This document shows positions 8,894-17,132 of a stretch of DNA of 64,000 bases, piece after piece. This DNA comes from Cohaesibacter gelatinilyticus (lineage in GTDB: Bacteria > Pseudomonadota > Alphaproteobacteria > Rhizobiales > Cohaesibacteraceae), in NCBI RefSeq assembly GCF_900215605.1, contig NZ_OBEL01000003.1:124001-188000 (forward strand). Reading direction: 5' to 3'. Both the position numbers and the translations under genes were made by a program. Position 1 is the stretch's first letter, and every line of letters begins with the position of its first letter. The notes beneath the pieces are model-generated. The model saw only the letters and a program-made list of their open reading frames with translations. It did not search any database and was not told where the DNA came from.

Positions 8894-9376
8894 CTAAGTC
8901 CGGTCTTGGCCATGCTTGGCCAAAAGCACGTCACTGGCCCGATTGATCATCTGATAAACATCCTCAAAGCCCCGATCTCCGCCATAATAGGGATCGGGCA
9001 CATCCTGTTCGCCATCTTCACAATAACTCCGATAGAGCGCCAGCTGAGCAATGCCATCCTCCGGCTGCATGGCCCGAAGATCGGACAGATTACTGGCATC
9101 CATCGCAAGGATCAGATCGAAGCGATGGAAATCCTCGACGATTACCTGCCGTGCTCGCAAATCACTTAAATCCACCCCATGTACTGCACCAACGGAGACA
9201 GAACGGCGATCTGCCGGATTGCCTATATGCCATGCCCCGGTCCCGGCTGAATCGAGGAAAAATCCATCCACCAGTCCGGCCCGTCCCACCTTGTGACGCA
9301 TCACACCTTCTGCCAAAGGCGAACGGCAGATATTTCCAAGACAGACAAACAATATGGAAAAAGAATGCGATGGCAT
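8894..9376 (-). CDS. Low-molecular-weight protein-tyrosine phosphatase
   Basis: A 160-residue cytosolic phosphatase. The catalytic P-loop is VCLGNICRSP with Cys12 and Arg18 (C-x5-R), and the general-acid loop is DVPDPYYGG near residues 126-134, both at the normal positions for the family. The start at 9376 is chosen over the ATG four codons upstream because that upstream stretch itself holds the ribosome site GGAGG, 5 nt before ATG 9376. It could act on capsule tyrosine kinases or small substrates; no kinase is nearby. Convergent with thpR and upstream of no obvious partner. Confidence 0.93.
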   Translation of the reverse strand: MPSHSFSILFVCLGNICRSPLAEGVMRHKVGRAGLVDGFFLDSAGTGAWHIGNPADRRSVSVGAVHGVDLSDLRARQVIVEDFHRFDLILAMDASNLSDLRAMQPEDGIAQLALYRSYCEDGEQDVPDPYYGGDRGFEDVYQMINRASDVLLAKHGQDRT

Positions 9377-9435
9377 GAGGGCCTCCAAATGGGATCAAAT
9401 CAATCCAAGCATAAAAATCCACGATGCTTTGGGCA

Positions 9436-9470
9436 ACGAAAAAGGCCGTATCATGTTTGATACGGCCTTT
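9436..9470 (-). terminator. Intrinsic terminator of tRNA-Gly copy 1
   Basis: AAAGGCCGTATCA (9441-9453) pairs perfectly with TGATACGGCCTTT (9458-9470) around a 4-nt loop. Read on the minus strand it follows the tRNA directly and runs into T residues. Confidence 0.87.
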
Positions 9471-9476
9471 TCGAAC

Positions 9477-9551
9477 TGGAGCGGGCGATGGGATTCGAAC
9501 CCACGACCCCAACCTTGGCAAGGTTGTGCTCTACCCCTGAGCTACACCCGC
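9477..9551 (-). tRNA. tRNA-Gly(GCC), copy 1
   Basis: Minus-strand sequence starts GCGGGTGTAGCTCAGG and ends in an encoded CCA. The acceptor arm GCGGGTG pairs with CGCCCGC (wobble included), the anticodon loop is TTGCCAA with anticodon GCC, and the T arm contains GGTTCGAATCC. It is 75 nt with CCA. An identical second copy lies at 10473-10547. Confidence 0.96.
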
Positions 9552-9629
9552 GAAACTCTATTTGGCATCAAGCCTCAAGCGATTTGTCTCGCGCTCATCA
9601 GCGTATCCAGAGCGCTGTTGATGGAGGCC

Positions 9630-9658
9630 TATATGAACGACCTCGCAAACAATTGCAA
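9630..9658 (-). promoter_or_regulatory. Promoter of tRNA-Gly copy 1
   Basis: On the minus strand TTGCAA (9653-9658) and CATATA (9630-9635) are separated by 17 bp, about 80 bp before the tRNA 5' end. The same two boxes and spacing, with similar flanks, occur before copy 2, which supports a real housekeeping promoter. Confidence 0.6.
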
Positions 9659-9806
9659 CTGGCTTGGATGACTTTTTTCACACTTTGTCTATGATGGCGA
9701 ACAGTTTGTGAATTAAGGGGAAAACCAAGCCATTTGCCCATATTCCGCAAGCAGGATAGAGTTCATCTGTCATGAATTAGCAAGATCCCTGTGGGAGGAG
9801 CATCAC

Positions 9807-10424
9807 ATGGACATCAGCTCGGCATTAGCCCTGATCAGCGCAACTCTTGTTCTTGTCGCCATTCCGGGGCCCAATGTCGCTTTGTTCATTGCCAACACCC
9901 TTGCTTATGGTGCCCGCTATGGTGCGGCCACTGTGGTCGGCACCACCCTTGGTATGACATTGCAACTGGCTTTGGTTACGCTTGGCTTTGCCCTCATTCT
10001 GCAATTGGCAGCCGACGCCTTCATCTGGTTGAAATGGGCAGGTGTTCTGTATCTTGTCTATCTGGGCATCAAGACTTGGCAACAGGGAATCAATGAGATT
10101 GAAAACCCGAACGTAAAGAAGAAGTCTCCTTTTGACCTCTTCTGGCAAGGCTTCATTCTCGCCATCGTCAATCCCAAAACCATGATCTTTTGCGCGGCCT
10201 TCCTGCCACAATTCATCGATCCAACCAATCAATCAAGCAGTGCCCTGATAATCCCATCGCTCATCTATATAAGCGTTCTGTTCTTTGGAGATATGATCTG
10301 GGTGGCTATGGCCCATTCTGCACGCCCGGCCATTCATCGTCTTGGTCGCTTGCGGCACAAGCTTTCCGGCGGGCTCTTTTTCCTCTCCGGACTCGGCCTT
10401 GCCATCACTCAGACAGAAAAATAG
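9807..10424 (+). CDS. LysE/RhtB family amino-acid exporter
   Basis: A 205-residue inner-membrane exporter of the LysE/RhtB family, which exports amino acids such as homoserine, threonine or lysine; the substrate here cannot be told. About six hydrophobic segments are visible. Family motifs are VAIPGPNVALFI near residues 17-28 and GFILAIVNPKTMIFCAAFLPQF in the second half. The ATG at 9807 follows GGGAGGAG at 9791-9798. The gene sits alone between two identical tRNA-Gly genes on the other strand, and appears to have been bracketed by the tRNA duplication. A second LysE-type exporter lies at 55257. Confidence 0.9.
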   Translation: MDISSALALISATLVLVAIPGPNVALFIANTLAYGARYGAATVVGTTLGMTLQLALVTLGFALILQLAADAFIWLKWAGVLYLVYLGIKTWQQGINEIENPNVKKKSPFDLFWQGFILAIVNPKTMIFCAAFLPQFIDPTNQSSSALIIPSLIYISVLFFGDMIWVAMAHSARPAIHRLGRLRHKLSGGLFFLSGLGLAITQTEK

Positions 10425-10435
10425 ATGGAAAAAGC

Positions 10436-10467
10436 AAAAGGGCCGTATCAACAAAGATACGACCCTT
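10436..10467 (-). terminator. Intrinsic terminator of tRNA-Gly copy 2
   Basis: AAGGGCCGTATC (ending 10449) pairs with GATACGACCCTT (10456-10467) with one mismatch. The sequence is related to the terminator of copy 1, so terminator, tRNA and promoter seem to have been copied together. Confidence 0.75.
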
Positions 10468-10472
10468 CAAAC

Positions 10473-10547
10473 TGGAGCGGGCGATGGGATTCGAACCCAC
10501 GACCCCAACCTTGGCAAGGTTGTGCTCTACCCCTGAGCTACACCCGC
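10473..10547 (-). tRNA. tRNA-Gly(GCC), copy 2
   Basis: Identical over its 75 nt to the copy at 9477-9551: same acceptor arm, GCC anticodon in loop TTGCCAA, GGTTCGAATCC T arm and encoded CCA. Confidence 0.96.
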
Positions 10548-10598
10548 GAAACTTGTCTCGCGTTCGATGAGGCTCCATGTCTCTCATCGACGGGGGCC

Positions 10599-10627
10599 TA
10601 TATGGACGACCTCTTACGCAATTGCAA
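10599..10627 (-). promoter_or_regulatory. Promoter of tRNA-Gly copy 2
   Basis: Minus-strand boxes TTGCAA (10622-10627) and CATATA (10599-10604) are 17 bp apart, as before copy 1, and lie about 50 bp before the tRNA 5' end. Confidence 0.6.
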
Positions 10628-10816
10628 CAAAGAAATTACATTTTTTATCATTTTCTCACACCCCTGTCGGTTTTTCACATCTTAAAGCCGAACCAAAGTT
10701 CGAATATCTGTCAGAAAGCAGGCACAAGTCCCCATGCAGGCACAGCAAAGCTTGCAGCGAGGGGCAAAGCTTCCTAGGCTCTGGCCAACTTCAAGACACG
10801 ACAATGGATATACACC

Positions 10817-11332
10817 ATGGCCCCGTCCGAACCTGTAACACGCCAACAGCTTCTGGATTTTTTGCAGAAACTGGAAATCGAGACCAAAACCCATGATCAC
10901 GAGGCAGTCTTTACCGTTGCCGAGAGCCACAAGATCAAGGAAAACCTGCCTGGTGGACATACCAAGAACCTGTTTCTAAAAGACAAAAAGGGCAATATTG
11001 GTCTGGTTGTCTGTCTCAATGACACCGAAGTGGATTTGAAAAGCTTTCACAAAAAGACTGATTTTGGTCGTGTGAGCTTTGGCAACGCTGATCTGCTCTG
11101 GGAGTTGCTGGGCGTCAAACCAGGGTCCGTCACCCCTTTTGCCCTGATCAACGACAAGGACCATCAAAAAGTTCGACTGTTTCTGGATGCGAACATGATG
11201 GAGCAGGATCTTTTGAACTATCATCCGCTGGAAAACACGGCCACGACTGCCATCACAAAAGTCGACTTGCTGAAATTCTTTTCTGCCACAGGTCATGAGC
11301 CAACCATAGTGAAGCTGGAAAAAGAGGATTGA
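10817..11332 (+). CDS. Prolyl-tRNA deacylase-like protein (YbaK/ProXp family)
   Basis: A 171-residue stand-alone editing domain of the YbaK/PrdX (ProXp-ala) type, which hydrolyses mischarged tRNA, typically Ala-tRNA(Pro), in the cytosol. The characteristic HDHEAVFTVAESHKI and PGGHTKNLFLKDKKG blocks (Lys in TKNLFL) are present, as is the late GSVTPFALINDKDHQKV block. Length is normal for the free-standing form. The start ATG 10817 fits. It is the first of four plus-strand genes (deacylase, thioredoxin, Lon-like, Trm112), but gaps of 100-150 bp make one operon uncertain. Confidence 0.88.
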   Translation: MAPSEPVTRQQLLDFLQKLEIETKTHDHEAVFTVAESHKIKENLPGGHTKNLFLKDKKGNIGLVVCLNDTEVDLKSFHKKTDFGRVSFGNADLLWELLGVKPGSVTPFALINDKDHQKVRLFLDANMMEQDLLNYHPLENTATTAITKVDLLKFFSATGHEPTIVKLEKED

Positions 11333-11484
11333 CCAACCCCCTCTCCTCTCCCATATAGGCAGGTAACAAGCCACATTCGCCCCTTTTTGGGGATAGATTG
11401 GCAACAAGCAATTTGATAGATCGGTCTTAAAAGGGTGCAGCTTTTTTCAGCGCACCCAAGCCGACAAGAAAGGGTCAGATAACC

Positions 11485-12480
11485 ATGAGCAACTCCTCTT
11501 ACGGATTTGGTGGTGGAATGTCCGCAAATATCTCCACCTCGCAGCCAACAGCACAGCCGCAAAACGGTCTGGGTACTGCTCCTGCCCCTGCTGCCAAAGC
11601 TCCGACGGGTCCACTTATCAAGGACACTTCCACACAGGAGTTTGTGAAGGATGTGATCGAAACCTCCAAGGAAACCACTGTGTTGGTGGATTTCTGGGCA
11701 CCATGGTGTGGCCCATGCAAGCAATTGATGCCTTTGCTTGAAAAAGCCGTCAATGATGCCAATGGCCGGGTCAAGATGGTCAAACTCAATATCGACGATC
11801 ATCCGGCCATTCCCGGACAGATGGGCATTCAATCCGTACCGGCAGTTCTTGCTTTCAAGGATGGCCGCCCGGTCGACGGTTTCATGGGTGCCCAGCCTGA
11901 GAGCCAGATCCGTGCTTTCATCGACAAGGTTGGTGGTGAAGCTACTCCAGACCCACTCGAGCAGGCAATCGAGCAGGCGACAACGTTGCTCGAAGAAGAA
12001 AATGATGCAGCACAAGCCCTACAGATCTTCGGAGCCATTTTGCAGCAGTCTCCAGATCACGTGCCTGCCATTGTCGGTCTGGCCAAATGCTTCCTGGCGT
12101 TGGAAGAGATCGAACGCGCCCGTGACGTCTTTGATACCCTTCCAGAAGAAGCCATGAAGGAAAAAGATGTGGTTGCACTGAAAGCCAGCCTGGAACTGGC
12201 AGAACAAAGCGCAGATCTTGGCGAAATTGGAGAACTGGAAGCCAAATTGGCTGAAAATCCAGACGACAATCAGGCTCAGTTTGATCTGGCCATTGCTCTG
12301 AATGGCAAAAACAAACGCAATGAAGCTGTTGATCAACTGATCGCCATCATCAAACGCGACCGCGACTGGGAAGAAGATGGTGCCCGCAAACAGTTGCTGC
12401 AATTCTTTGAAAGCTGGGGCGTGATGGATCCTGCCAGTGTCTATGGACGCCGTCAGCTGTCCTCCATCCTGTTCTCCTGA
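11485..12480 (+). CDS. cnoX: Thioredoxin-TPR co-chaperone, CnoX/YbbN-like
   Basis: A 331-residue protein with a Gly/Ser/Ala-rich N terminus (to about residue 45), a thioredoxin domain (about 48-150) and a C-terminal region of TPR-like helical repeats (about 160-331), the layout of CnoX (YbbN), which protects proteins from oxidation and hands them to DnaK and GroEL. The active site is APWCGPCKQ with Cys75 and Cys78, so unlike E. coli CnoX (SxxC) it keeps both thioredoxin cysteines and may have redox activity. SD-like GAAAGGG lies upstream of ATG 11485. Confidence 0.88.
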   Translation: MSNSSYGFGGGMSANISTSQPTAQPQNGLGTAPAPAAKAPTGPLIKDTSTQEFVKDVIETSKETTVLVDFWAPWCGPCKQLMPLLEKAVNDANGRVKMVKLNIDDHPAIPGQMGIQSVPAVLAFKDGRPVDGFMGAQPESQIRAFIDKVGGEATPDPLEQAIEQATTLLEEENDAAQALQIFGAILQQSPDHVPAIVGLAKCFLALEEIERARDVFDTLPEEAMKEKDVVALKASLELAEQSADLGEIGELEAKLAENPDDNQAQFDLAIALNGKNKRNEAVDQLIAIIKRDRDWEEDGARKQLLQFFESWGVMDPASVYGRRQLSSILFS

Positions 12481-12493
12481 TCTAAATTGGTTT

Positions 12494-12526
12494 GTCACCA
12501 GTACCAAGTAAGAAGGGACTGGTGAC
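12494..12526 (+). terminator. Hairpin after cnoX, probable terminator
   Basis: GTCACCAGT (12494-12502) pairs with ACTGGTGAC (12518-12526), and flanking TTGGT/ACCAA extend the stem. There is no T run, so termination is only inferred from position. Confidence 0.4.
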
Positions 12527-12633
12527 ACCAAATTGTGAAAGCCCAGACATCGTTTCCTGGTCATTTCTTCCTTATATTGAAAGGAAGAGACTGAGGATGG
12601 GCTGTCACGAACCAAATTGGAAAGGAGACCGTC

Positions 12634-13323
12634 ATGGCACAAGCTGGCAATGTTTTCTACGATAGCCCGCGCGACATTCCGGCGGTTATCCCAATCTTCC
12701 CGCTGGAAGAAGCATTATTACTACCGCGCACCCAGATGCCCCTCAATATCTTTGAGGAACGCTATCTGGCCATGATCGATCATGCCATGCGCAATGATCG
12801 CATAATCGGCATCATTCAACCCCATTCGGAGCAAGAACAGGATCAAGACGAGGAACCGGCTTTCTCTACCCTCTATCCCGTTGGTTGTCTGGGCCGCGTT
12901 TCAGCTTATGGCGAGACCGGAGATGGACGAATATTGATCACGCTGACAGGAATTTCCCGTTTCCGCCTGATACAGGAAATAGAAACCAGTGATCCTTATC
13001 GTATGGCGGAGATCGATTGTGAGGATTTCACCGAGGATCTGATCGAAGGATTCGGCGAAGAAGCTGTGGAACGCAAAGAACTTCTGGATGTTTTCCGTTC
13101 ATTTCTGGAAGCCAACGATCTGGAGGCAGACTGGGACAGCGTGGACAAATCCTCCAATGAGATTCTGGTCAATTCCCTCTCCATGATGAGCCCCTATGGA
13201 ATTGCGGAAAAGCAGGCACTTTTGGAAGCAGATAGCCTCGCCCTGCGTGCGCAAACCCTGATTGCCATCACCGAGATGCATCTGGCAACTGACAGCGACG
13301 CCCCCTCGACAATTTTACAATGA
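12634..13323 (+). CDS. LON peptidase substrate-binding domain protein
   Basis: A 229-residue protein made only of the Lon N-terminal (LAN/PUA-like) domain; it lacks the AAA+ and protease domains of Lon, so it is not a protease. The family core is recognisable in IPIFPLEEALLLPRTQMPLNIFEERYLAMIDHAM (first half shown in fragments), then VGCLGRVSAYGETGDGR and ISRFRLIQE. Its role is unknown; it may recognise damaged protein. Strong ribosome site AAAGGAG precedes ATG 12634. The thioredoxin-Lon domain-Trm112 order recurs in related Alphaproteobacteria. Confidence 0.9.
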   Translation: MAQAGNVFYDSPRDIPAVIPIFPLEEALLLPRTQMPLNIFEERYLAMIDHAMRNDRIIGIIQPHSEQEQDQDEEPAFSTLYPVGCLGRVSAYGETGDGRILITLTGISRFRLIQEIETSDPYRMAEIDCEDFTEDLIEGFGEEAVERKELLDVFRSFLEANDLEADWDSVDKSSNEILVNSLSMMSPYGIAEKQALLEADSLALRAQTLIAITEMHLATDSDAPSTILQ

Positions 13324-13379
13324 TATCTTAGCTTGAACCGCAAAGACCGGCCCCTCTTCAATGCGAAGGACGCAATTCG

Positions 13380-13574
13380 ATGGCTGACACAACCAAGACC
13401 GGACAGATCGATCCCAAATTACTGGAAATTCTTGTCTGTCCCTTGACCAAATCCACACTGGAATATGATGCAGACAAGCAGGAGCTGGTCAGCAGGAAAG
13501 CCAAGCTCGCCTATCCAATCCGTGAAGGCGTTCCTATCATGCTGCCGGAAGAAGCAAGGCAGCTGGAAGACTAG
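13380..13574 (+). CDS. Trm112 family protein
   Basis: A 64-residue small protein of the Trm112/UPF0434 (YcaR) family. Eukaryotic and archaeal relatives are activating partners of methyltransferases; the bacterial partner is not known. The motif [20 protein letters not shown] is present with only one Cys of the zinc-binding set in the N-terminal loop (CPLTK rather than CPxCK), and the typical [14 protein letters not shown] end ([18 protein letters not shown]) is intact. ATG 13380 fits the family length. Last plus-strand gene of the cluster, 56 bp after the Lon-like gene. Confidence 0.92.
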   Translation: MADTTKTGQIDPKLLEILVCPLTKSTLEYDADKQELVSRKAKLAYPIREGVPIMLPEEARQLED

Positions 13575-13610
13575 GACACCTGTTCGGGAAATTCCTGTCC
13601 ACGAGACACA

Positions 13611-14294
13611 CTACCCCACAAAAGCATGCATATGATAGGCAGCGTGGTCCGGCTCATAGAGATTGTGCGGGCCAATGGGGCAAGCTTTGCGGGCCACGCA
13701 TCCTGACCAGCATTCAGCTTTCGGGTTTTCGGAAAGATAGGATCGGCAGGCCATGTAATCATAGCTCTTGCCATCAAAGGCTTTGACCGGACAGATGGAC
13801 AGACAAGGTTGGGAAGCGCAGCTCTCGCAAGGATGGCTAAATGTCTCGGCGGGCCAATTGAGATGCTCCCGAAAAAGCAGAGCTGCCCGATGGGCATGGA
13901 AGACACCATATTTTGCGTGAATGCCCATACCGAGCGGTGACTTGAAAATCTCGCCCGTACGTATGGCCCAACTCACAAATGGGTGCCATGGAGGACCGGA
14001 AAACGGAAAGACGACATCAGCCCCCAAAGCCCTCGCGATTGGTGCAAGAGACAATTGCGTCCAATGATCCATGGCGTCCGGATCAGTGCTGTGATCAGCC
14101 TCATACCAGCTTTTGAAGGCTCGCCAATTGGACGAGGCAACATTGCCCACCATCACAAGTGTTGAAGGTTCCGAGACAGTCATGTCAAAAATCTCGTCCC
14201 CCACTTGCACATGAAAGCCTCCGAGGCGCATCAGTCCCAAAGGACAGAGCAATGTGTCCAGATTTTGCAATTGAGGAGAGAGAATTGGCTGCAT
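13611..14294 (-). CDS. Ferredoxin-like 4Fe-4S protein, QueG-related
   Basis: A 227-residue protein with an N-terminal region resembling part of epoxyqueuosine reductase-like proteins and a C-terminal cysteine cluster CESCASQPCLSICPVKAFDG, followed by further Cys in CRSYLSENPKAECWSGCVARKACPIG, able to hold one or two [4Fe-4S] clusters. It is shorter than true QueG (about 350 residues) and lacks its HEAT-like end, so a redox role with unknown substrate is all that can be said. It is convergent with the Trm112 gene; start ATG 14294 has no strong ribosome site, so the exact N terminus is uncertain. Confidence 0.78.
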   Translation of the reverse strand: MQPILSPQLQNLDTLLCPLGLMRLGGFHVQVGDEIFDMTVSEPSTLVMVGNVASSNWRAFKSWYEADHSTDPDAMDHWTQLSLAPIARALGADVVFPFSGPPWHPFVSWAIRTGEIFKSPLGMGIHAKYGVFHAHRAALLFREHLNWPAETFSHPCESCASQPCLSICPVKAFDGKSYDYMACRSYLSENPKAECWSGCVARKACPIGPHNLYEPDHAAYHMHAFVG

Positions 14295-14392
14295 AAGCTA
14301 CCTCGATCAACTCGTAGTTTCCTGATCTAGCACGATAATAGCAAAAAGAAACGCCGACAGGCAAAACCCGTCGACACACAATTTTAGGGCCT

Positions 14393-14418
14393 CAAAAATC
14401 AAGCATTTTGGGCTTGAT
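14393..14418 (-). terminator. Intrinsic terminator of the UbiH-like gene
   Basis: ATCAAGC (14398-14404) and GCTTGAT (14412-14418) form a 7-bp stem; on the minus strand it is followed by five T (complement of 14393-14397). It lies 30 bp beyond the stop at 14448. Confidence 0.75.
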
Positions 14419-14447
14419 CCGGCCTCAAGCGACACAAAAAATCGAGC

Positions 14448-15725
14448 CTAAAGAGCGTCACCACGCAACAGCTTTGGTACATCACCGCGATTACCTGCCG
14501 CTTCTTCGATGAAATAACGTTTCAGGCCAGGCAGACGATCGACAATACCAAGACCGAAATCGCGGGCATGACGCAGGATATCGCTCCTGTTCGAGAAGAG
14601 CCGGTTCAGCAGATCACAAGTGATACCCATTTGAACAGTATCGAAACGACGCCAGCGCTGATAACGCTCCAAGACATCAAATGCACCGATATCCTGACCC
14701 AATCGCGCAGCATCCACCAGAACCTCGGCCAGCACGGCCACATCCTTGAAACCAAGATTGAGCCCTTGCCCCGCAATTGGGTGAATGCCATGAGCGGCAT
14801 CTCCAATCAGGACAAAACGCGGGTCAATATAGCGACGGGCCAGTGTCATACCCAATGGGAAGCCCTTGCGAGGGCCTAGCTCTTTCAACTCACCCAGCTG
14901 TTTGCCGAAGCGGCGCTCCAGTTCTAGCGAGAAGGTGAAATCATCCATATCCAGCATACGCTTGGCGTCATCCGTCCGCTCGTTCCAGACAAGTGAGGAG
15001 CGGTTTCCAGTCAAGGGAAGAATGGCAAAAGGGCCAGCAGGAAGAAAATGCTCAACCGCCCGTCCCTCATGAGGACGCTCATGCTCAACGGTGGTCACAA
15101 TACCCACCTGATCATAATCCATGCGCACAACCGGAATGCCAGCCAGATCACGCAAACGGGACCGAACCCCGTCGGCTGCGATCAAAAGCTTGGCCGTGCA
15201 GCTGTGACCGGACTCAAGCACAACAGAGGTCATGCCCCCTTCAATGGCAAAATCCTTCACGCTATCACATTCAATAAGATCAACGCCTGCTTTCAGTGCA
15301 GCATCAGACAATGCACCAACCATCGCCCCGTTGGGCACCATATAGGCAAATGGCTCACCTTCTGCTGTCTCCCCTTCAAAGGTCAGGAAAATCGGCCGCA
15401 CAGGGTCGGATACCTTGCTGTCAGTCACGATCATATCGCGAATGGGTTCGCTGGCAGGACCGATTTCACCCCACACACCGAGCCGATCCAGCATCTTGGT
15501 AGCAGCGGAAGCAATGGCAGAGGCGCGCTCATCCTTGCGAAGACGCTCAGAGGGCTGCGGATCCACGACCAGAACCTTTAAATCACTGGCTTGCGCAATA
15601 GAAAGGGCCAGCGACAATCCGACATAGCCACCACCGGCAACAACAATGTCATAATGCTCTTTTGGTGCACTCGCATGGCCCGCATCAGCGGATTTTGCTT
15701 GTGTTTGAGCTTTGGTGTCGGTCAT
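14448..15725 (-). CDS. FAD-dependent UbiH/UbiF/COQ6-family hydroxylase
   Basis: A 425-residue class A flavoprotein monooxygenase that hydroxylates the ubiquinone ring at the inner membrane. It has the dinucleotide-binding start DIVVAGGGYVGLSLALSIA (about 28-46), the DG motif IAADGVRSRLRDL and the second FAD motif FVLIGDAAHGIHPIAGQGLN. Which ring position it oxidises cannot be told, because alphaproteobacterial UbiL/UbiM/UbiH homologues overlap in function. The start is ATG 15725 (MTDTKAQ), preceded by AAAGGAA about 8 nt upstream, rather than the longer frame to 15791. Divergent from tesB. Confidence 0.9.
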   Translation of the reverse strand: MTDTKAQTQAKSADAGHASAPKEHYDIVVAGGGYVGLSLALSIAQASDLKVLVVDPQPSERLRKDERASAIASAATKMLDRLGVWGEIGPASEPIRDMIVTDSKVSDPVRPIFLTFEGETAEGEPFAYMVPNGAMVGALSDAALKAGVDLIECDSVKDFAIEGGMTSVVLESGHSCTAKLLIAADGVRSRLRDLAGIPVVRMDYDQVGIVTTVEHERPHEGRAVEHFLPAGPFAILPLTGNRSSLVWNERTDDAKRMLDMDDFTFSLELERRFGKQLGELKELGPRKGFPLGMTLARRYIDPRFVLIGDAAHGIHPIAGQGLNLGFKDVAVLAEVLVDAARLGQDIGAFDVLERYQRWRRFDTVQMGITCDLLNRLFSNRSDILRHARDFGLGIVDRLPGLKRYFIEEAAGNRGDVPKLLRGDAL

Positions 15726-15913
15726 CCGAAATTCCTTTACCTTTGCGTAAATGTCATGCACAGTCAAAGCAATCACATGCCTTATACGCACTCGCCCTCT
15801 GTCAGGACCAAACCAATCATGTTAAAGCAGACCATTCCAATAATGGCTGCATTGATTTGACAACAGATCGGCTTGCAGATTTGTAACTCACCTTGAAGGA
15901 CAGCACACCCATT

Positions 15914-16783
15914 ATGTCTTCGGCTGTAGATAAACTTCTCACCATTCTTGATCTGGAACCGCTTGAACACAACCTGTTTCGTGGTCGCAGCCCTGATGAT
16001 GGCTGGCAGCGCGTCTTTGGCGGACAGGTGATCGGTCAGGCTTTGGTTGCCGCCTCTCGTACGGTCGATCCGGAGCGCGAGGCTCATAGTCTTCATGGTT
16101 ACTTCATGCGCCCGGGCGATCCGAGCGTACCAATCATCTATGAAGTGGACCGCATTCGCGATGGGCGTTCTTTCTGCACCCGCCGCGTGGTCGCCATTCA
16201 GCATGGCAAAGCCATCTTCACCATGGCGGCGTCCTATCACAAGAAGGAGCCCGGTCTGGAGCATCAGATCGATATGCCAGATGTGCCGATGCCAGAAGAT
16301 CTGCCCAATGAGCGCGAATTGGTCGAGGCCTTCATGGCCAAGGCCCCGGACAATATAAAGGCCTATTTCCGCAAAGAGCGACCAATCGAGCTGCGCCCCG
16401 TCAATATGGAGCATTATACCAGCAACAAGAAATTCAAGCCCATCCAGAATATCTGGGTCAAGGTCAACGGAGATTTGCCGGATGATCCAGCCATCCATCG
16501 CTGCGCGCTGGCCTATCTCTCAGACATGACCCTGCTTGATACCAGCCTCTTTGTTCATGGCCGCTCGGTCTTCAACAAGGATGTTGCACCGGCAAGCCTG
16601 GATCATGCCATGTGGTTCCATAGCGATTTCCGCGCGGATGAATGGCTTCTCTATAGTCAGGATAGCCCTTCCACCTCCGGTGCACGTGGTTTCAATCGCG
16701 GCTCGCTCTATACAAGAGAGGGCAAGTTGATTGCCTCCGCTGTACAGGAAGGCTTGATCCGGATCATCGATAAAAAGGATTAA
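15914..16783 (+). CDS. tesB: Acyl-CoA thioesterase II
   Basis: A 289-residue double-hotdog thioesterase that hydrolyses medium- and long-chain acyl-CoA in the cytosol. Visible family blocks are VFGGQVIGQALVAASRTV, SLHGYFMRPGDPSVPIIYEV, ALAYLSDMTLLDTSL (catalytic Asp region) and GFNRGSLYTREGKLIASAVQEGLIR (split here for length; catalytic Gln region). ATG 15914 is preferred because it gives the usual N terminus VDKLLTILDLEPLEHNLFRG; the in-frame TTG at 15893 has no ribosome site. It is followed by an intrinsic terminator. Confidence 0.92.
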   Translation: MSSAVDKLLTILDLEPLEHNLFRGRSPDDGWQRVFGGQVIGQALVAASRTVDPEREAHSLHGYFMRPGDPSVPIIYEVDRIRDGRSFCTRRVVAIQHGKAIFTMAASYHKKEPGLEHQIDMPDVPMPEDLPNERELVEAFMAKAPDNIKAYFRKERPIELRPVNMEHYTSNKKFKPIQNIWVKVNGDLPDDPAIHRCALAYLSDMTLLDTSLFVHGRSVFNKDVAPASLDHAMWFHSDFRADEWLLYSQDSPSTSGARGFNRGSLYTREGKLIASAVQEGLIRIIDKKD

Positions 16784-16846
16784 TCTTTCTCATTTCCAAT
16801 CGATTTGAAATCAAAAATTTCTGATCAAAGATTAAGCAAAATGAAT

Positions 16847-16878
16847 ATCCCGCTGGTGTCCGGTCAGCGGGATTTTTT
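16847..16878 (+). terminator. Intrinsic terminator of tesB
   Basis: ATCCCGCTG (16847-16855) pairs perfectly with CAGCGGGAT (16865-16873) around a 9-nt loop and is followed by a run of T residues. Confidence 0.9.
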
Positions 16879-17024
16879 GTGCATATTTTTTGCACTGCAA
16901 TTAAATTGCGCACATTTTTTCAGCACTTCCCATAATACCAGCCAGCCTTGATTCACACATCAAGAAACACAAAAATTAAAATTTATCTTTATAAAACAAT
17001 TGCTTGGAAATTAATTTTTCAAAT

Positions 17025-17040
17025 TGGCACGGCTCTTGAA
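17025..17040 (+). promoter_or_regulatory. Sigma-54-like promoter of glnK-amtB
   Basis: TGGCAC-GGCTC-TTGAA matches the -24/-12 consensus TGGCAC-N5-TTGCA except for A in place of C in the -12 box. It lies 93 bp before the glnK start, where a nitrogen-controlled promoter is expected. The second amtB has the same variant -12 box. Confidence 0.65.
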
Positions 17041-17132
17041 GAGAGGATTGGCAACAGGTCATTGCCCGATTGCCTCGTTCAGAGCCTCTCGCCAATGGCC
17101 CCCCTCAAAACCGAAACAGGGAAAGTCAGGCC

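Larger units (their letters stand above)
16784..17132 (+). other. glnK upstream region
   Basis: A 349-bp AT-rich gap. It holds the tesB terminator at 16847-16878, a cluster of GTGCA, TGCAC and TGCAA half sites at 16879-16912 that could bind a regulator such as NtrC, and the sigma-54-like promoter at 17025-17040. No gene is seen. Confidence 0.6.

Noticed and set aside
16879-16912. GTGCA/TGCAC half sites before glnK as an NtrC site
   Set aside because: The half sites are in the opposite order to the usual TGCAC-N7-GTGCA arrangement and partly overlap the tesB terminator, so I mention them but do not call a site.
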